In this document: piece by piece, positions 1 to 9,100 of the stretch
Numbering within the stretch: position 1 is the first letter of the stretch
How the letters are laid out: every line of letters begins with the position of its first letter
The notes under the pieces: model-generated
Told to the model about the DNA's origin: nothing
Database searches by the model: none
Seen by the model: the letters and a program-made list of their open reading frames with translations, nothing else
NCBI GenBank assembly: GCA_964600685.1
Contig: CAZRKU010000030.1
Location: 1 to 32,718 of the forward strand
DNA: 32,718 bases
Reading direction: 5' to 3'
Origin: TMP-24 sp964600685
GTDB taxonomy: Bacteria > Pseudomonadota > Alphaproteobacteria > Rhodobacterales > Rhodobacteraceae
Program-made: the position numbers and the translations under genes

Positions 1-537
1 TTTGGCGACGGCGCGGCCAACCAGGGCCAGGTCTACGAGACCTACAACATGGCCGAACTCTGGGGCCTGCCGGTGATCTTCGTGATCGAGAACAACCAGT
101 ATGCGATGGGCACCAGCGTCAAGCGGTCGACCAAATCGACCACGCTTTTCGGGCGCGGGCTGGCCTACGGCATTCCCGGCGAACAGGTGGACGGGATGGA
201 TGTGCTGGCGGTGAAGGAGGCGGGCGAAAAGGCGGTGGCGCACTGCCGCGCGGGCAAGGGCCCCTATATCCTTGAGATGATGACCTATCGCTATCGCGGC
301 CATTCCATGTCGGACCCGGCGAAATACCGCACCCGTGAAGAGGTGCAGAAGATGAAGGACGAGAAGGACGCGATCGAACATGTGCGCGACCTTCTGATCG
401 GCGGCAATCTGGCCACCGAGGACGAGCTCAAGACCATCGACCGCGACATCAAGGCGATCGTGAACGAAAGCGCCGATTTCGCCAAAGACAGCCCCGAGCC
501 GGACGCGTCCGAGCTTTGGACCGACATCTACGCCTGA
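1..537 (+). CDS. pdhA: pyruvate dehydrogenase E1 component, alpha subunit (3' part; start lies before the window)
   Basis: This is the C-terminal 178 residues of the thiamine-diphosphate-dependent E1-alpha subunit, which with E1-beta decarboxylates pyruvate and reductively acetylates the lipoyl groups of E2 in the cytoplasmic pyruvate dehydrogenase complex. The reading frame is open from base 1. The ThDP/Mg-binding motif is complete: Gly-Asp-Gly at fragment residues 2-4, 26 residues, then Asn-Asn at 31-32. The conserved YRYRGHSMSDP stretch (phosphorylation-loop region in eukaryotic homologues) is also present. The stop is 14 bp before pdhB, so the two genes are one operon. Identification is secure; only the N-terminal half is missing because of the window edge. 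Confidence 0.97.
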   Translation, partial: FGDGAANQGQVYETYNMAELWGLPVIFVIENNQYAMGTSVKRSTKSTTLFGRGLAYGIPGEQVDGMDVLAVKEAGEKAVAHCRAGKGPYILEMMTYRYRGHSMSDPAKYRTREEVQKMKDEKDAIEHVRDLLIGGNLATEDELKTIDRDIKAIVNESADFAKDSPEPDASELWTDIYA

Positions 538-551
538 GGGGGACGACTGAC

Positions 552-1934
552 ATGGCAACCGAAATTCTCATGCCCGCACTTTCGCCCACCATGGAGGAAG
601 GCACTTTGGCCAAATGGCTGGTGCAGGAAGGCGATCAGGTCAAATCCGGCCAGATCATCGCCGAGATCGAGACCGACAAGGCGACGATGGAGTTTGAAGC
701 GGTCGATGAAGGCATCGTCGGCAAGATCCTTGTCGCCGAAGGTGCGGCGGGGGTGAAGGTCAATACGCCCATCGCGGTGCTGGTCGAGGCGGGCGAAACC
801 GTGCCAGTTTCACCCCCTGCCCCTGCCCCTGCCCCAGCGACCGCCGCCCCGGCCGCGCCCTCGGCCCCCGCTCCTGTTGTCGCTGCTGCGGTCCCCGCCG
901 CGCCGGTCGCAGTGGTTTCCAAAGCATCGGCCGACTGGCCCGAAGGCACGCCGATGAAGACGATGACCGTGCGCGAGGCCCTGCGCGAGGCGATGGCCGA
1001 AGAGATGCGCGCCAACCCCAACGTCCTGCTGATGGGCGAGGAAGTGGGCGAGTATCAGGGCGCCTACAAGATCAGCCAGGGTTTGCTGGACGAGTTCGGC
1101 CCCAAGCGCATCATCGACACGCCGATCACCGAGATCGGCTTTACCGGGATCGCGGTCGGCGCGGCCTGGGGCGGACTGCGCCCGATTGTCGAATTCATGA
1201 CCTTCAACTTCGCCATGCAGGCGATCGACCATATCATCAACTCGGCCGCCAAGACGAACTACATGTCCGGCGGGCAGTTGGGCTGTCCGATCGTCTTTCG
1301 CGGCACCAATGGCGCGGCGGCGCGCGTGGCGGCCCAGCACAGTCAGGATTTCGCCGCCTGGTATGCGGCCATCCCGGGTCTGAGGGTGGTGATGCCCTAT
1401 TCGGCGGCGGATGCGAAGGGCCTGCTCAAACAGGCGATCCGCGATCCGAACCCGGTCGTGTTCCTGGAAAACGAAATCCTCTATGGCCGCGCCTTCGAAG
1501 TGCCGGACCTGCCCGATCTCACCATCCCGTTCGGCAAGGCGCGGATCTGGCGCGAAGGCAGCGATGTGACCATCGTGTCGTTCGGCATCGGCATGACCTA
1601 TGCGCTTGAGGCCGCGGATCAACTGGCCAAGGAGGGGATCAGCGCCGAGGTGATCGACCTGCGCACCCTGCGGCCCATCGACTATGACACGGTGCTGGCC
1701 AGCGTGATGAAGACCAACCGCTGCGTGACGGTGGAGGAAGGTTTCCCCGTCGGCTCCATCGGCAACCATCTGTCGGCGACGATCATGGAACGTGCGTTCG
1801 ATCATCTCGACGCGCCGGTGATCAACTGCGCGGGCAAGGACGTGCCGATGCCCTATGCGGCGAACCTCGAAAAACTCGCCCTGGTGACGACCGCCGATGT
1901 GGTCGCCGCCGTCAAGTCCGTCTGCTATCGCTGA
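552..1934 (+). CDS. pdhB: pyruvate dehydrogenase E1 component, beta subunit with N-terminal lipoyl domain
   Basis: The product is 460 aa. Residues 1-80 form a biotinyl/lipoyl domain with the lipoylated Lys43 in the ETDKATME motif. Residues 85-130 are a Pro/Ala-rich flexible linker. Residues from about 137 to the end are E1-beta (transketolase pyrimidine-binding and C-terminal domains), with the family stretch LMGEEVGEYQGAYK. A lipoyl domain fused to E1-beta is known from alphaproteobacteria and is not an artefact. I chose the ATG at 552 because the lipoyl domain begins there and an AGGGGG purine run lies upstream; the 12 extra in-frame codons to 516 overlap pdhA and are not needed. The gene sits between pdhA and pdhC with short spacers. 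Lys43 is a predicted LipA/LipB target, and a lipA gene lies at 30642-31598. Confidence 0.97.
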   Translation: MATEILMPALSPTMEEGTLAKWLVQEGDQVKSGQIIAEIETDKATMEFEAVDEGIVGKILVAEGAAGVKVNTPIAVLVEAGETVPVSPPAPAPAPATAAPAAPSAPAPVVAAAVPAAPVAVVSKASADWPEGTPMKTMTVREALREAMAEEMRANPNVLLMGEEVGEYQGAYKISQGLLDEFGPKRIIDTPITEIGFTGIAVGAAWGGLRPIVEFMTFNFAMQAIDHIINSAAKTNYMSGGQLGCPIVFRGTNGAAARVAAQHSQDFAAWYAAIPGLRVVMPYSAADAKGLLKQAIRDPNPVVFLENEILYGRAFEVPDLPDLTIPFGKARIWREGSDVTIVSFGIGMTYALEAADQLAKEGISAEVIDLRTLRPIDYDTVLASVMKTNRCVTVEEGFPVGSIGNHLSATIMERAFDHLDAPVINCAGKDVPMPYAANLEKLALVTTADVVAAVKSVCYR

Positions 1935-1942
1935 GGTGCATC

Positions 1943-3238
1943 ATGGCCATTGAAATTCTCATGCCCGCCCTCTCACCCACGATGGAAGAGGGGACACTGG
2001 CCAAATGGCTGGTGAAGGAAGGCGACAAGGTGAAGTCCGGCGACATTCTGGCCGAGATCGAGACCGACAAGGCGACGATGGAGTTCGAAGCCGTCGATGA
2101 GGGGGTGGTCGGCAAGATCCTCGTGCCCGAAGGAACCGCCGGCGTGAAGGTCAACACGGCGATTGCCGTTTTGCTTGAAGAGGGAGAAACGGCAGGGACC
2201 GCCGCACCAATGAAGGCCGCTGCACCCACCACTGCCCCGGTCGCCGCGCCGACGGCCCCCGCCACCCCTGTCGCGACCGCGCCGGCCAAAGTGGCAGTTC
2301 CGGCAGGCAGGCGGGTCATTGCCTCGCCCCTCGCCCGGCGTCTGGCCAGGGAAAAGGGCGTAGACCTGACAACGCTGAGTGGCTCCGGACCACATGGCCG
2401 GATCGTCAAGGCGGATGTGGAGGCGGCGCGCCAGACCGCTCCGTCGACCGCTGCTGCGCCCGCCGCATCGCCTGCACCGGCGGCGGCGCCAGCAACGATG
2501 CCGACAGGTCCGGCAACGGCAACCGTCCTCAAGATGTATGAGGGCCGGGAATTCACCGAGGTCGCGCTCGACGGCATGCGCCGGACCATCGCCGCGCGCC
2601 TGACCGAGGCCAAGCAGACGATTCCGCATTTCTACCTGCGCCGCTCGGTCGAACTGGACAATCTGATGGCCTTCCGCGAGCAGCTGAACAAGGGGCTGGA
2701 GGCGCGGGGCGTCAAACTGTCGGTCAATGATTTCGTGATCAAGGCCTGCGCGCTGGCGCTTCAGGCGGTGCCGGACGCCAATGCCGTCTGGGCGGGAGAT
2801 CGGATCCTGAAGTTGAAGCCCTCCGATGTGGCGGTCGCCGTCGCCATCGAGGGCGGGCTTTTCACGCCGGTTCTGAAAGATGCGGACAAGAAGACGCTGT
2901 CGGCTTTGTCGGAGGAAATGAAAGACCTCGCCGCGCGTGCGAAGACGAAGAAACTCGCCCCGCATGAATATCAGGGCGGCAGCTTCGCGATTTCAAACCT
3001 GGGCATGATGGGGATTGAAAACTTCGACGCCGTGATCAACCCGCCGCATGGCGCGATCCTGGCCGTCGGGGCAGGCCTGAAAAAGCCGATCGTCAGGGCA
3101 GATGGCTCGGTCGGCGTCGCGACTGTGATGTCGATGACCCTTTCCGTCGACCATCGGGTGATCGACGGCGCGCTTGGGGCCAAGCTGCTGGAGCAGATCG
3201 TGAGCAATCTGGAAAGTCCGATCGCCATGCTGGCCTGA
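1943..3238 (+). CDS. pdhC: pyruvate dehydrogenase E2, dihydrolipoamide acetyltransferase
   Basis: This 431-aa E2 core subunit transfers the acetyl group from lipoyl-lysine to CoA and forms the scaffold of the pyruvate dehydrogenase complex. Domains in order are: lipoyl domain 1-80 (Lys43 in ETDKATME); Ala/Pro linker; peripheral subunit-binding domain about 125-162 (ASPLARRLAREKGVDL); second Ala/Pro linker; and catalytic acyltransferase domain about 200-431. The active-site motif DHRVIDG has His404 and Asp408. It starts 8 bp after the pdhB stop with a GAGGTG-type ribosome site, so it is the third gene of the operon. Its first 80 codons are nearly the same at DNA level as those of pdhB, a direct repeat inside the operon. 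No E3 (lpd) gene follows within the window. Confidence 0.97.
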   Translation: MAIEILMPALSPTMEEGTLAKWLVKEGDKVKSGDILAEIETDKATMEFEAVDEGVVGKILVPEGTAGVKVNTAIAVLLEEGETAGTAAPMKAAAPTTAPVAAPTAPATPVATAPAKVAVPAGRRVIASPLARRLAREKGVDLTTLSGSGPHGRIVKADVEAARQTAPSTAAAPAASPAPAAAPATMPTGPATATVLKMYEGREFTEVALDGMRRTIAARLTEAKQTIPHFYLRRSVELDNLMAFREQLNKGLEARGVKLSVNDFVIKACALALQAVPDANAVWAGDRILKLKPSDVAVAVAIEGGLFTPVLKDADKKTLSALSEEMKDLAARAKTKKLAPHEYQGGSFAISNLGMMGIENFDAVINPPHGAILAVGAGLKKPIVRADGSVGVATVMSMTLSVDHRVIDGALGAKLLEQIVSNLESPIAMLA

Positions 3239-3240
3239 AG

Positions 3241-3270
3241 AAAGGCCGGGGGGCACGCCCCGGCCTTTCT
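3241..3270. terminator. bidirectional intrinsic terminator between pdhC and cysE
   Basis: A perfect 11-bp stem (AAAGGCCGGGG at 3241-3251 pairing with CCCCGGCCTTT at 3258-3268) closes a 6-nt loop. The A-run on one side and T-run on the other make it work for both strands. It lies 2 bp after the pdhC stop and 18 bp after the cysE stop, as expected for convergent genes. Confidence 0.85.
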
Positions 3271-3288
3271 CCCGCAAGTCTCGGATAT

Positions 3289-4092
3289 TTACTCGAAGAA
3301 CCGCTGATCCATGTTCAGCGAGGGCTGCTCGCACCCCGCCTCGCCCACCACATGCGCGGGCACACCCGCGACGGTCTTGCAAGGCGGCACGTCCTGCAGG
3401 ACCACCGACCCCGCCGCGATGCGCGAGCAATAGCCAACGGAAAGATTGCCGAGGATCTTGGCCCCCGCGCCGATCAGCACGCCATTGCCGATCTTCGGAT
3501 GACGGTCGCCGTCTTCTTTGCCGGTCCCGCCGAGCGTGACCGAATGCAGCATCGACACATTGTCGCCAACGACCGCGGTTTCACCGATGACGATGGAATG
3601 GGCGTGGTCGATCATCACTCCTTTGCCAATCCTCGCATTCGGGTGAATATCGACGCCGAACACCTCACTGACCCGCGTCTGAACGAAGTAGGCGAGGTCA
3701 CGCCGCCCGGTTTTCCACAGCCAATGACCGATACGATAGGCCTGGATCGCCTGATACCCCTTGAAGAAGAGGATCGGCTGCAAAAAGCGATGGCATGCGG
3801 GGTCGCGATCATAGACCGCAACACAATCCGCACGTGCAGCCTGCCCAAGTTCGGGGTCAGCCGCATAAGCATCATCAGCAATTTCGCGCAAAAGCTGTTC
3901 GCTCATCTCGCCTGATGCAAGCTTCAGCGAGAACCGATAACCCAGCGCCCGTTCAAGTGTTGCATGATGCAATATGCCCGAATGAAAGAACCCGCCCAAA
4001 AGCGGTTCATCCATGACGGCTGCACGTGCCTCTTCGCAGATATGCGTCCAGACCGGGTCAACCTGAGCCATTTTCAATCTGGTGTCGGGCAT
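3289..4092 (-). CDS. cysE: serine O-acetyltransferase
   Basis: This 267-aa cytoplasmic enzyme acetylates L-serine with acetyl-CoA to O-acetylserine, the first step of cysteine synthesis. Residues 10-140 form the alpha-helical SATase N-terminal domain; residues 145-245 form a left-handed beta-helix of hexapeptide repeats (HPNARIGKGVMIDHAHS, then HPKIGNGVLIGAGAKILG). Expected catalytic residues are His163 with Asp148, and His198. The start at 4092 is supported by AGGAGG seven bases upstream; Met8 is a weaker alternative. The C-terminus ends Phe-Phe-Glu, not with the terminal Ile that enterobacterial CysE inserts into CysK. The gene is last in a row of minus-strand genes after the GTA cluster and 67 bp from the preceding ORF; this cysE next to GTA order is common in Rhodobacterales. 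Confidence 0.95.
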   Translation of the reverse strand: MPDTRLKMAQVDPVWTHICEEARAAVMDEPLLGGFFHSGILHHATLERALGYRFSLKLASGEMSEQLLREIADDAYAADPELGQAARADCVAVYDRDPACHRFLQPILFFKGYQAIQAYRIGHWLWKTGRRDLAYFVQTRVSEVFGVDIHPNARIGKGVMIDHAHSIVIGETAVVGDNVSMLHSVTLGGTGKEDGDRHPKIGNGVLIGAGAKILGNLSVGYCSRIAAGSVVLQDVPPCKTVAGVPAHVVGEAGCEQPSLNMDQRFFE

Positions 4093-4159
4093 CAGCGCCT
4101 CCTGCTTCAGTCCCTACACAGTAGCAGATAAGTGCCCGATTGGAAATCAGAAGGGGCGA

Positions 4160-4462
4160 TCACAACATTCTCTTTTGTTCGCGCCGCCATTCCAGCAGCC
4201 CACTAAGGACCGCAAGCTTCGCCTCCAGAAATCCGTCCGCCGCAAGCGAAGGTTCAGGCGGCAAAGAAAAATGTATGCCAATGTAGCCCGCGACCGATCC
4301 GTCGCCCCAGACCGCGTGCGTTTTCCCCAGTCGCTTCCTGTATCGGTCTGCCGCATCGGCAAAATACAGGATGTCGGCGAGTTGAGGGCGGCGGCCTTCC
4401 TCCGGCAAGCGCCACAGCAAACACGCCGCCATAACCAGGTCAGCATGACAAAACGGGCGCAA
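4160..4462 (-). CDS. small conserved protein downstream of the GTA cluster (DUF7742-like)
   Basis: This is a 100-aa soluble protein without signal peptide or membrane segment. From memory it resembles a small family found next to GTA clusters in Rhodobacterales, with an N-terminal RPxxHADLVxAA stretch and a central DAADRYRKRLGKTHAVWGDG block; I believe this is DUF7742, function unknown. The best start is TTG at 4462, which keeps the family N-terminus and overlaps the end of the DUF2793 gene closely (stop at 4464-4466). An internal ATG at 4432 would give 90 aa. Close packing after the GTA genes suggests cotranscription, but nothing shows that it is part of the particle. Confidence 0.65.
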   Translation of the reverse strand: MRPFCHADLVMAACLLWRLPEEGRRPQLADILYFADAADRYRKRLGKTHAVWGDGSVAGYIGIHFSLPPEPSLAADGFLEAKLAVLSGLLEWRREQKRML

Positions 4463-4463
4463 A

Positions 4464-5174
4464 TCAAAGGTCCGGCAGGGTTATCTCGAAGTAATGCACG
4501 GCAATGCGTACTGTGCCGCCGGTGAAATTTCCGCCCGTCGCATCAAGTTGCATCGGCGTTGCGCTATAAAAAGCCGTAGGTTGCCCCAGAACGCCCCGCG
4601 CGAATGCGTTCGCGGCCAGTCCCAGGCCGCTTCCGTATCGCCCCACCGCGCCGGGATTGCCAAGCTGCCAGCTGGTCAGAGTACCTGTGAGGTCATTCAC
4701 GACCCGCGCCGTCGCCCCGACAACGACCGCATTGGCAGGGATGACCGCGGCCGTGACCGATACGGCACCAGCCGCAATCACATGATCAATCTGAGCGACC
4801 TTCAGGGCCATCCCGGCATTCTTCTGCGAAAGCGTAACCAGACCCGGTCGCCAGTTCGCGCCATCGTGCAGCGCCTGCACGCCCTCGTCCTGGATAAACG
4901 CCCGCCAACCCCGTTTCGGCATCACGAAGTCCCAGCCACCATTTCGGGCGATGGCAAGTCTGCCGTCCTGGCCCGACCACTCGTTGACCGCACCGATTGG
5001 CACGACCCACGCCTGTCCCTCGGACAAGACGACGGGCGGAGTGGTTATGGCCTGCGACTGGATCGACAGCATGACCAGCCCATCAAGCCGTGAAAAAGCC
5101 TCGTTCACCGTCACATGTTTTTGTGCCTGTGCCGCCTGAACCAGCGGAAGTCCCAATTGCACGGTGTCAGTCAT
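4464..5174 (-). CDS. DUF2793 domain protein, putative GTA fibre or receptor-binding component
   Basis: This 236-aa protein has a DUF2793-like N-terminal half (about residues 1-115: VTVNEAFSRLDGLVML, then GQAWVVPIGAVNEWSGQDG and the WRAFIQDEG strand). Its C-terminal half (about 125-236) is rich in beta strands and small residues and ends GGTVRIAVHYFEITLPDL, like a tail-fibre head domain. The ATG at 5174 overlaps the end of gp15 by 8 bp, so translation is likely coupled to the tail-tip protein. DUF2793 proteins occur in alphaproteobacterial phages and GTAs, often as appendage proteins; the exact role here is inferred from position and fold-like composition. It lies outside the classical 15-gene set and may set host range. 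Confidence 0.8.
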   Translation of the reverse strand: MTDTVQLGLPLVQAAQAQKHVTVNEAFSRLDGLVMLSIQSQAITTPPVVLSEGQAWVVPIGAVNEWSGQDGRLAIARNGGWDFVMPKRGWRAFIQDEGVQALHDGANWRPGLVTLSQKNAGMALKVAQIDHVIAAGAVSVTAAVIPANAVVVGATARVVNDLTGTLTSWQLGNPGAVGRYGSGLGLAANAFARGVLGQPTAFYSATPMQLDATGGNFTGGTVRIAVHYFEITLPDL

Positions 5175-8100
5175 TGATCGTCATCCTTGTAAAAGGTCCG
5201 GCGCCGTAAGCATCGGAGAGTTGTGCCACCTCGATGGAAAAGCTCAGCCCGGCCAGGCCGTCTGCAATCTTCTGGGTTTGTGCATAGGTCCAGTTCGGCG
5301 CGCCCGTGATGACTTCCCGTATCACGCCGCCACCTCGCGACACCCTCACCAGATAGATTTCGCGCAGTTCGCCCAACGGAACCTCAAGGCCGGACCAGCT
5401 GTCGCCATCCGTTCGTGCCCGCCTTACCCAGTCGACAAGACAATCACCCGAAGCCCCCCTCCGCGCCCGCAAGTGGCAGACGGAATAGGGGCGCAGGCCC
5501 GCGCCGGAAAATGCCTCGATCACATGGGTGTAGGACGGATCGTCGTATGACCGCTCTGCCGGACCTATCCTGTAGTGTCGTGCCAGATCCCGTTCGGCCA
5601 ACTGAATTGCTATCTGCTTCGGCGCTCCGTTCATGAACACGACAACGCTGCCAGCGGGCCATGAGTTCGGAACGAGCGGATCGGTTCCCAACTGCCCGCG
5701 CAACCGCATCGACAGATCAAACGTGTCAGGCGCAACCAAGACCGCGTCTCGAAACTGGAACAATTCCCAGTTGCTCGGCCTGCCATCGCCAATAGCCATC
5801 AAGTTGCCCCCGTTCAAAACCTGATCGGCCCCGACCGAGGATAGCGCTCCGCCCGTGACCCTGACCCTGAGCGGGGTGCCGCGATCCCAGACCCCATGCC
5901 GCGCCCAATCGAGCGTCGATTGCGTCTGCCCGATGATCGCTCGTGCCGCGACCTGCGAGTTCAGCCGATAACCCGCATCCTGATCGGACGAATAGACGGC
6001 GATACTTCCCGGCCAAGGCACCGCCGTCGCCGCCAGATGCGGCGCATGGGGCACTTCCTGTCCCGTCATCAACGGCAGATCAAGCAGAACGGACGTTACC
6101 GGCACCGGCGCGGCAAAGGCCCGTGGCGTCACGCGCTCCTCCGCTTCGTCGGAAGGCTCATAGATCGCCGGTTCGACCCGCACCGCTTCGATGGCCAGCG
6201 CGCCCGCGCGCTCGATCCGGTCAATGCGGTAGGTGCCCCTCGGCCCGTCGGACACCCGAAGCACATCGCCCGCCCCGAGATATCCGAGCGAGGGGGGCAG
6301 GTTAAGCCTCGCACCATCCCGCGCCACGCGGGCTTCTGTCAGCCAGCGCTCGACTGTGCGCTGCCCCTCTGCGCGCGTCATGGACAGGGCCAATTCGGAA
6401 TGATTCACGCTCCCCGTATCATCACCCGGAAAGATCGCCTCGACGGCACGGGTCTCATAATCGCCCTCCGCCTCGACAAACGAGAGCCGCACTCGCCCCG
6501 CGATTTCCGCGTCCATCGCTCGCTGCGTTACAAGAAACCCCGCTCCTTCATCGTCGGTGGCAAGTTCTCCGGCCCTGATCACTGTGTCGACCCGCCCGTC
6601 TCGCATCCGAAAAACCAGTGTCCCGTCGCGCTCCAGCGCTTCGAACCCGTATGCGATCATCAGCGGCTGCAGGGCCTGTCGTGCCGTGCCATTGTCTGCG
6701 ACGACGTATCCTCGAACCAACCCGTGCAGCCCCGAGACATCGATATCCAGAAGGCCAGCCGTCGCACATATTTCGGCCACGACGCTTGCCAGCGGTTGGG
6801 CGGTCGTGCGCCCACTCAACCAATGCCCGCGCTGATAGTTCGGACCATCGGCCCAAACTGCGCTGTTGGCGGGGAAATAGGGGAAAGGCCGCGTATCCCA
6901 GGCCCAGACATGAGCACGGTCCATGTTGATCATCGGGCCGTCATACACGTCCGACACCGGATTATGTGTCGTGTCGCGCCAGTAGTCGGTCATCGCCCGC
7001 AGATACTGCATCTGGATCAGGTCGTCCCGGCGTCCGTTCGAATAGCGCGGCAACACCGATTCCGATGATTTCGGGTCCAGAAACTTGTTCGGCTCGTTCG
7101 TGCCCTTGTCGATTGCCGCGCAGCCAAACTCGGTGAACCAGATAGGCTTGGAGCGTGGCACCCAACTGGTCGGGACAGGCTGTCTGATGCCATTGAGCCG
7201 ATCATGATGGGCATTCTCCCACCAACCCCTGAAATCCTTCAGCCGCCAGACCCAGGGCTCCCCATATGCTCCATCAGTGATCGGCGCGCGGATTTGTGCC
7301 GCGCGCTCCTCGGGCGATCCGTAGAACCAGTCGAAATACTCGCCACCCTCGATGTTCGATTTCAGATACTGAAGATTGTGGATCGCCCCCCAATCAGCAT
7401 CTGCATGTCCCTCGCCATCCCTCCAGTCGGACAGGGGCAGATAATTGTCGATACCGATGAAATCGACATTTGGGTCCGCCCAAAGCGGGTCGAGGTGAAA
7501 ATACAGATTCCCCGCCCCATCGTCGTAGTTGGCATATTCCGACCAGTCCGCCGCATAGGTGATCTTTGCCGCTGGCAGGATCGCTCGAACGTCCGCGGCA
7601 AGCCGTCGCAGTTCCGCAACTGCCGGGAAACTGTCTCCGGCACCGCGGATCTGTGTCAGCCCCCGCAATTCGGATCCGATGCAGAAAGCCTCCACGCCAC
7701 CAGCCGCCGCGCAAAGCTTTGCATAGTGCAAAATGAAGCGACGATAGGACCACTCGGTCGGGCCACTGTAGGCAACTTGCCCAGCTTGCAGGGTGAAATG
7801 CGCGGGTTGTGCCGCGCCGAAGAAGGCTTGCACCTGAGAGGTCGCGGCATTCGTCCGATCCGGCGAGCCCGAACGCCCCGGCGCCACCGACAGGGTGATG
7901 CGGCCGCGCCAGGGCAAATGCGGTTGACCGGCGTCCCCCGTCCATGGATCGGGCAGCCCGTTGCCCGAAAGTTGATCCATCAGCACGAAGGGATAAAACA
8001 TCACCGCCTTGCCCTGGACGCGCAAAGCCGCGATTGCTTCCACCACGGAACTGTCAGACGGCGTGCCTCCATAGACAGGCCTTCCAGAAACGCGCACGAC

Positions 8101-9087
8101 CTCATCAGCAGTTGCCCGCCCTATGCCGCCCGCCCGCCAGGGCAACGGAACGCCATCAACGTTGCGGTCCTCCACCTTCGGCTTGACGGTGCAGGCGCTG
8201 GCACGCAAATCGCTGCCAAACCAGCTGACCACCAACGACGCAGATTGACAGGCCGGCAGCTCCTCATCCAGCGCCTGCAGGGCGACCGACAGGTCCGTCC
8301 TGCCTTGTGGCGTATGAATGTTGGCCGAGACGTTCCGCCCGAGACTGCGCGGATAGTGTACGGGCGTGCTCGCCAATGCATATTCTCCGGTTCCCGGGAT
8401 CAGGGCAACGCCACTGATGCCACGCGTAAGATCGGGCACCGTCTCGATAGCAGAACCCTGCGCGGGCCGGATCACTTCGAATGAAAATTGCGGCACCCGG
8501 TTTCCGAAGGGACCCAAATCGAGGTTCTCCAGAACCACGTAGGCAGTTCCCCGGTAAGCCGGAACATTGCCCGCGCCCTCAATCGCCTCGATCTTGGGAT
8601 CGGGCTGCTGGGTTGCGGTCCCGGCGTAGACTCGCAGATTCAAGGTTTGAGGCGCAACCTCGACCCCATCGGCCCAGACACGCCCGACCCGCGTTATCAC
8701 GCCTTCGCAAAGTGCAAGCGCGAGGCTGACCGAATAGGAATATTCCGTCACCGTGGTCTTTGGCTGCGGCGCACCCTTGCCGCCGCCACTTTCGGTGACG
8801 TTCGTTTCTTCAAGAAACCGCGACGCCCAGATCACTTGCCCGGCCAGACGCATGCGTCCCCAGACCTGCCCGACTGGTGCGCCTTCGCTTGCCCCGGTCA
8901 GGCGAAACCGGTCGATCTTGCCGGTCTCGACGGCCTGTGACCCGGTGCCCATCAGCCTCTGGTCGATCGCCCGACCAACGGTAGCGCCGATGGCACGCCC
9001 GATGACCGCACCCGACAGGCCCAAAACGGTGCCACCGAACCCGCCGCCGATGGCAGCGCCTGCGGCGGACAAGAGGATCGTGGCCAT
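5167..9087 (-). CDS. GTA gp15, tail-tip megatron protein (GTA TIM-barrel-like and phage tail domains)
   Basis: The product is 1306 aa, close to my recollection of about 1300 aa for the R. capsulatus homologue. The N-terminal 60 residues form a glycine-rich hydrophobic stretch (AAIGGGFGGTVLGLSGAVIG) likely to interact with membrane or hub. About residues 320-650 hold the GTA TIM-barrel-like, glycoside-hydrolase-like domain (FIGIDNYLPLSDWR, KPIWFTEFGC). A putative phage tail (tip attachment/gpJ-like) domain follows, then a beta-rich C-terminal part. It is the tail-tip protein that pierces the recipient envelope. I use the ATG at 9087 because the family N-terminus (MATILLSAAG) starts there with GGAG upstream; the longer open frame to 9456 only reads antisense through gp14. 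It starts 13 bp after the gp14 stop. Confidence 0.95.
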   Translation of the reverse strand: MATILLSAAGAAIGGGFGGTVLGLSGAVIGRAIGATVGRAIDQRLMGTGSQAVETGKIDRFRLTGASEGAPVGQVWGRMRLAGQVIWASRFLEETNVTESGGGKGAPQPKTTVTEYSYSVSLALALCEGVITRVGRVWADGVEVAPQTLNLRVYAGTATQQPDPKIEAIEGAGNVPAYRGTAYVVLENLDLGPFGNRVPQFSFEVIRPAQGSAIETVPDLTRGISGVALIPGTGEYALASTPVHYPRSLGRNVSANIHTPQGRTDLSVALQALDEELPACQSASLVVSWFGSDLRASACTVKPKVEDRNVDGVPLPWRAGGIGRATADEVVRVSGRPVYGGTPSDSSVVEAIAALRVQGKAVMFYPFVLMDQLSGNGLPDPWTGDAGQPHLPWRGRITLSVAPGRSGSPDRTNAATSQVQAFFGAAQPAHFTLQAGQVAYSGPTEWSYRRFILHYAKLCAAAGGVEAFCIGSELRGLTQIRGAGDSFPAVAELRRLAADVRAILPAAKITYAADWSEYANYDDGAGNLYFHLDPLWADPNVDFIGIDNYLPLSDWRDGEGHADADWGAIHNLQYLKSNIEGGEYFDWFYGSPEERAAQIRAPITDGAYGEPWVWRLKDFRGWWENAHHDRLNGIRQPVPTSWVPRSKPIWFTEFGCAAIDKGTNEPNKFLDPKSSESVLPRYSNGRRDDLIQMQYLRAMTDYWRDTTHNPVSDVYDGPMINMDRAHVWAWDTRPFPYFPANSAVWADGPNYQRGHWLSGRTTAQPLASVVAEICATAGLLDIDVSGLHGLVRGYVVADNGTARQALQPLMIAYGFEALERDGTLVFRMRDGRVDTVIRAGELATDDEGAGFLVTQRAMDAEIAGRVRLSFVEAEGDYETRAVEAIFPGDDTGSVNHSELALSMTRAEGQRTVERWLTEARVARDGARLNLPPSLGYLGAGDVLRVSDGPRGTYRIDRIERAGALAIEAVRVEPAIYEPSDEAEERVTPRAFAAPVPVTSVLLDLPLMTGQEVPHAPHLAATAVPWPGSIAVYSSDQDAGYRLNSQVAARAIIGQTQSTLDWARHGVWDRGTPLRVRVTGGALSSVGADQVLNGGNLMAIGDGRPSNWELFQFRDAVLVAPDTFDLSMRLRGQLGTDPLVPNSWPAGSVVVFMNGAPKQIAIQLAERDLARHYRIGPAERSYDDPSYTHVIEAFSGAGLRPYSVCHLRARRGASGDCLVDWVRRARTDGDSWSGLEVPLGELREIYLVRVSRGGGVIREVITGAPNWTYAQTQKIADGLAGLSFSIEVAQLSDAYGAGPFTRMTIND

Positions 9088-9100
9088 TCGGAAAACTCCA

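Noticed and set aside
810..1805. Long minus-strand ORF of 331 codons opposite pdhB
   Set aside because: Antisense frame of a clear gene, low-complexity Arg/Gly-rich tail, no recognisable domain.
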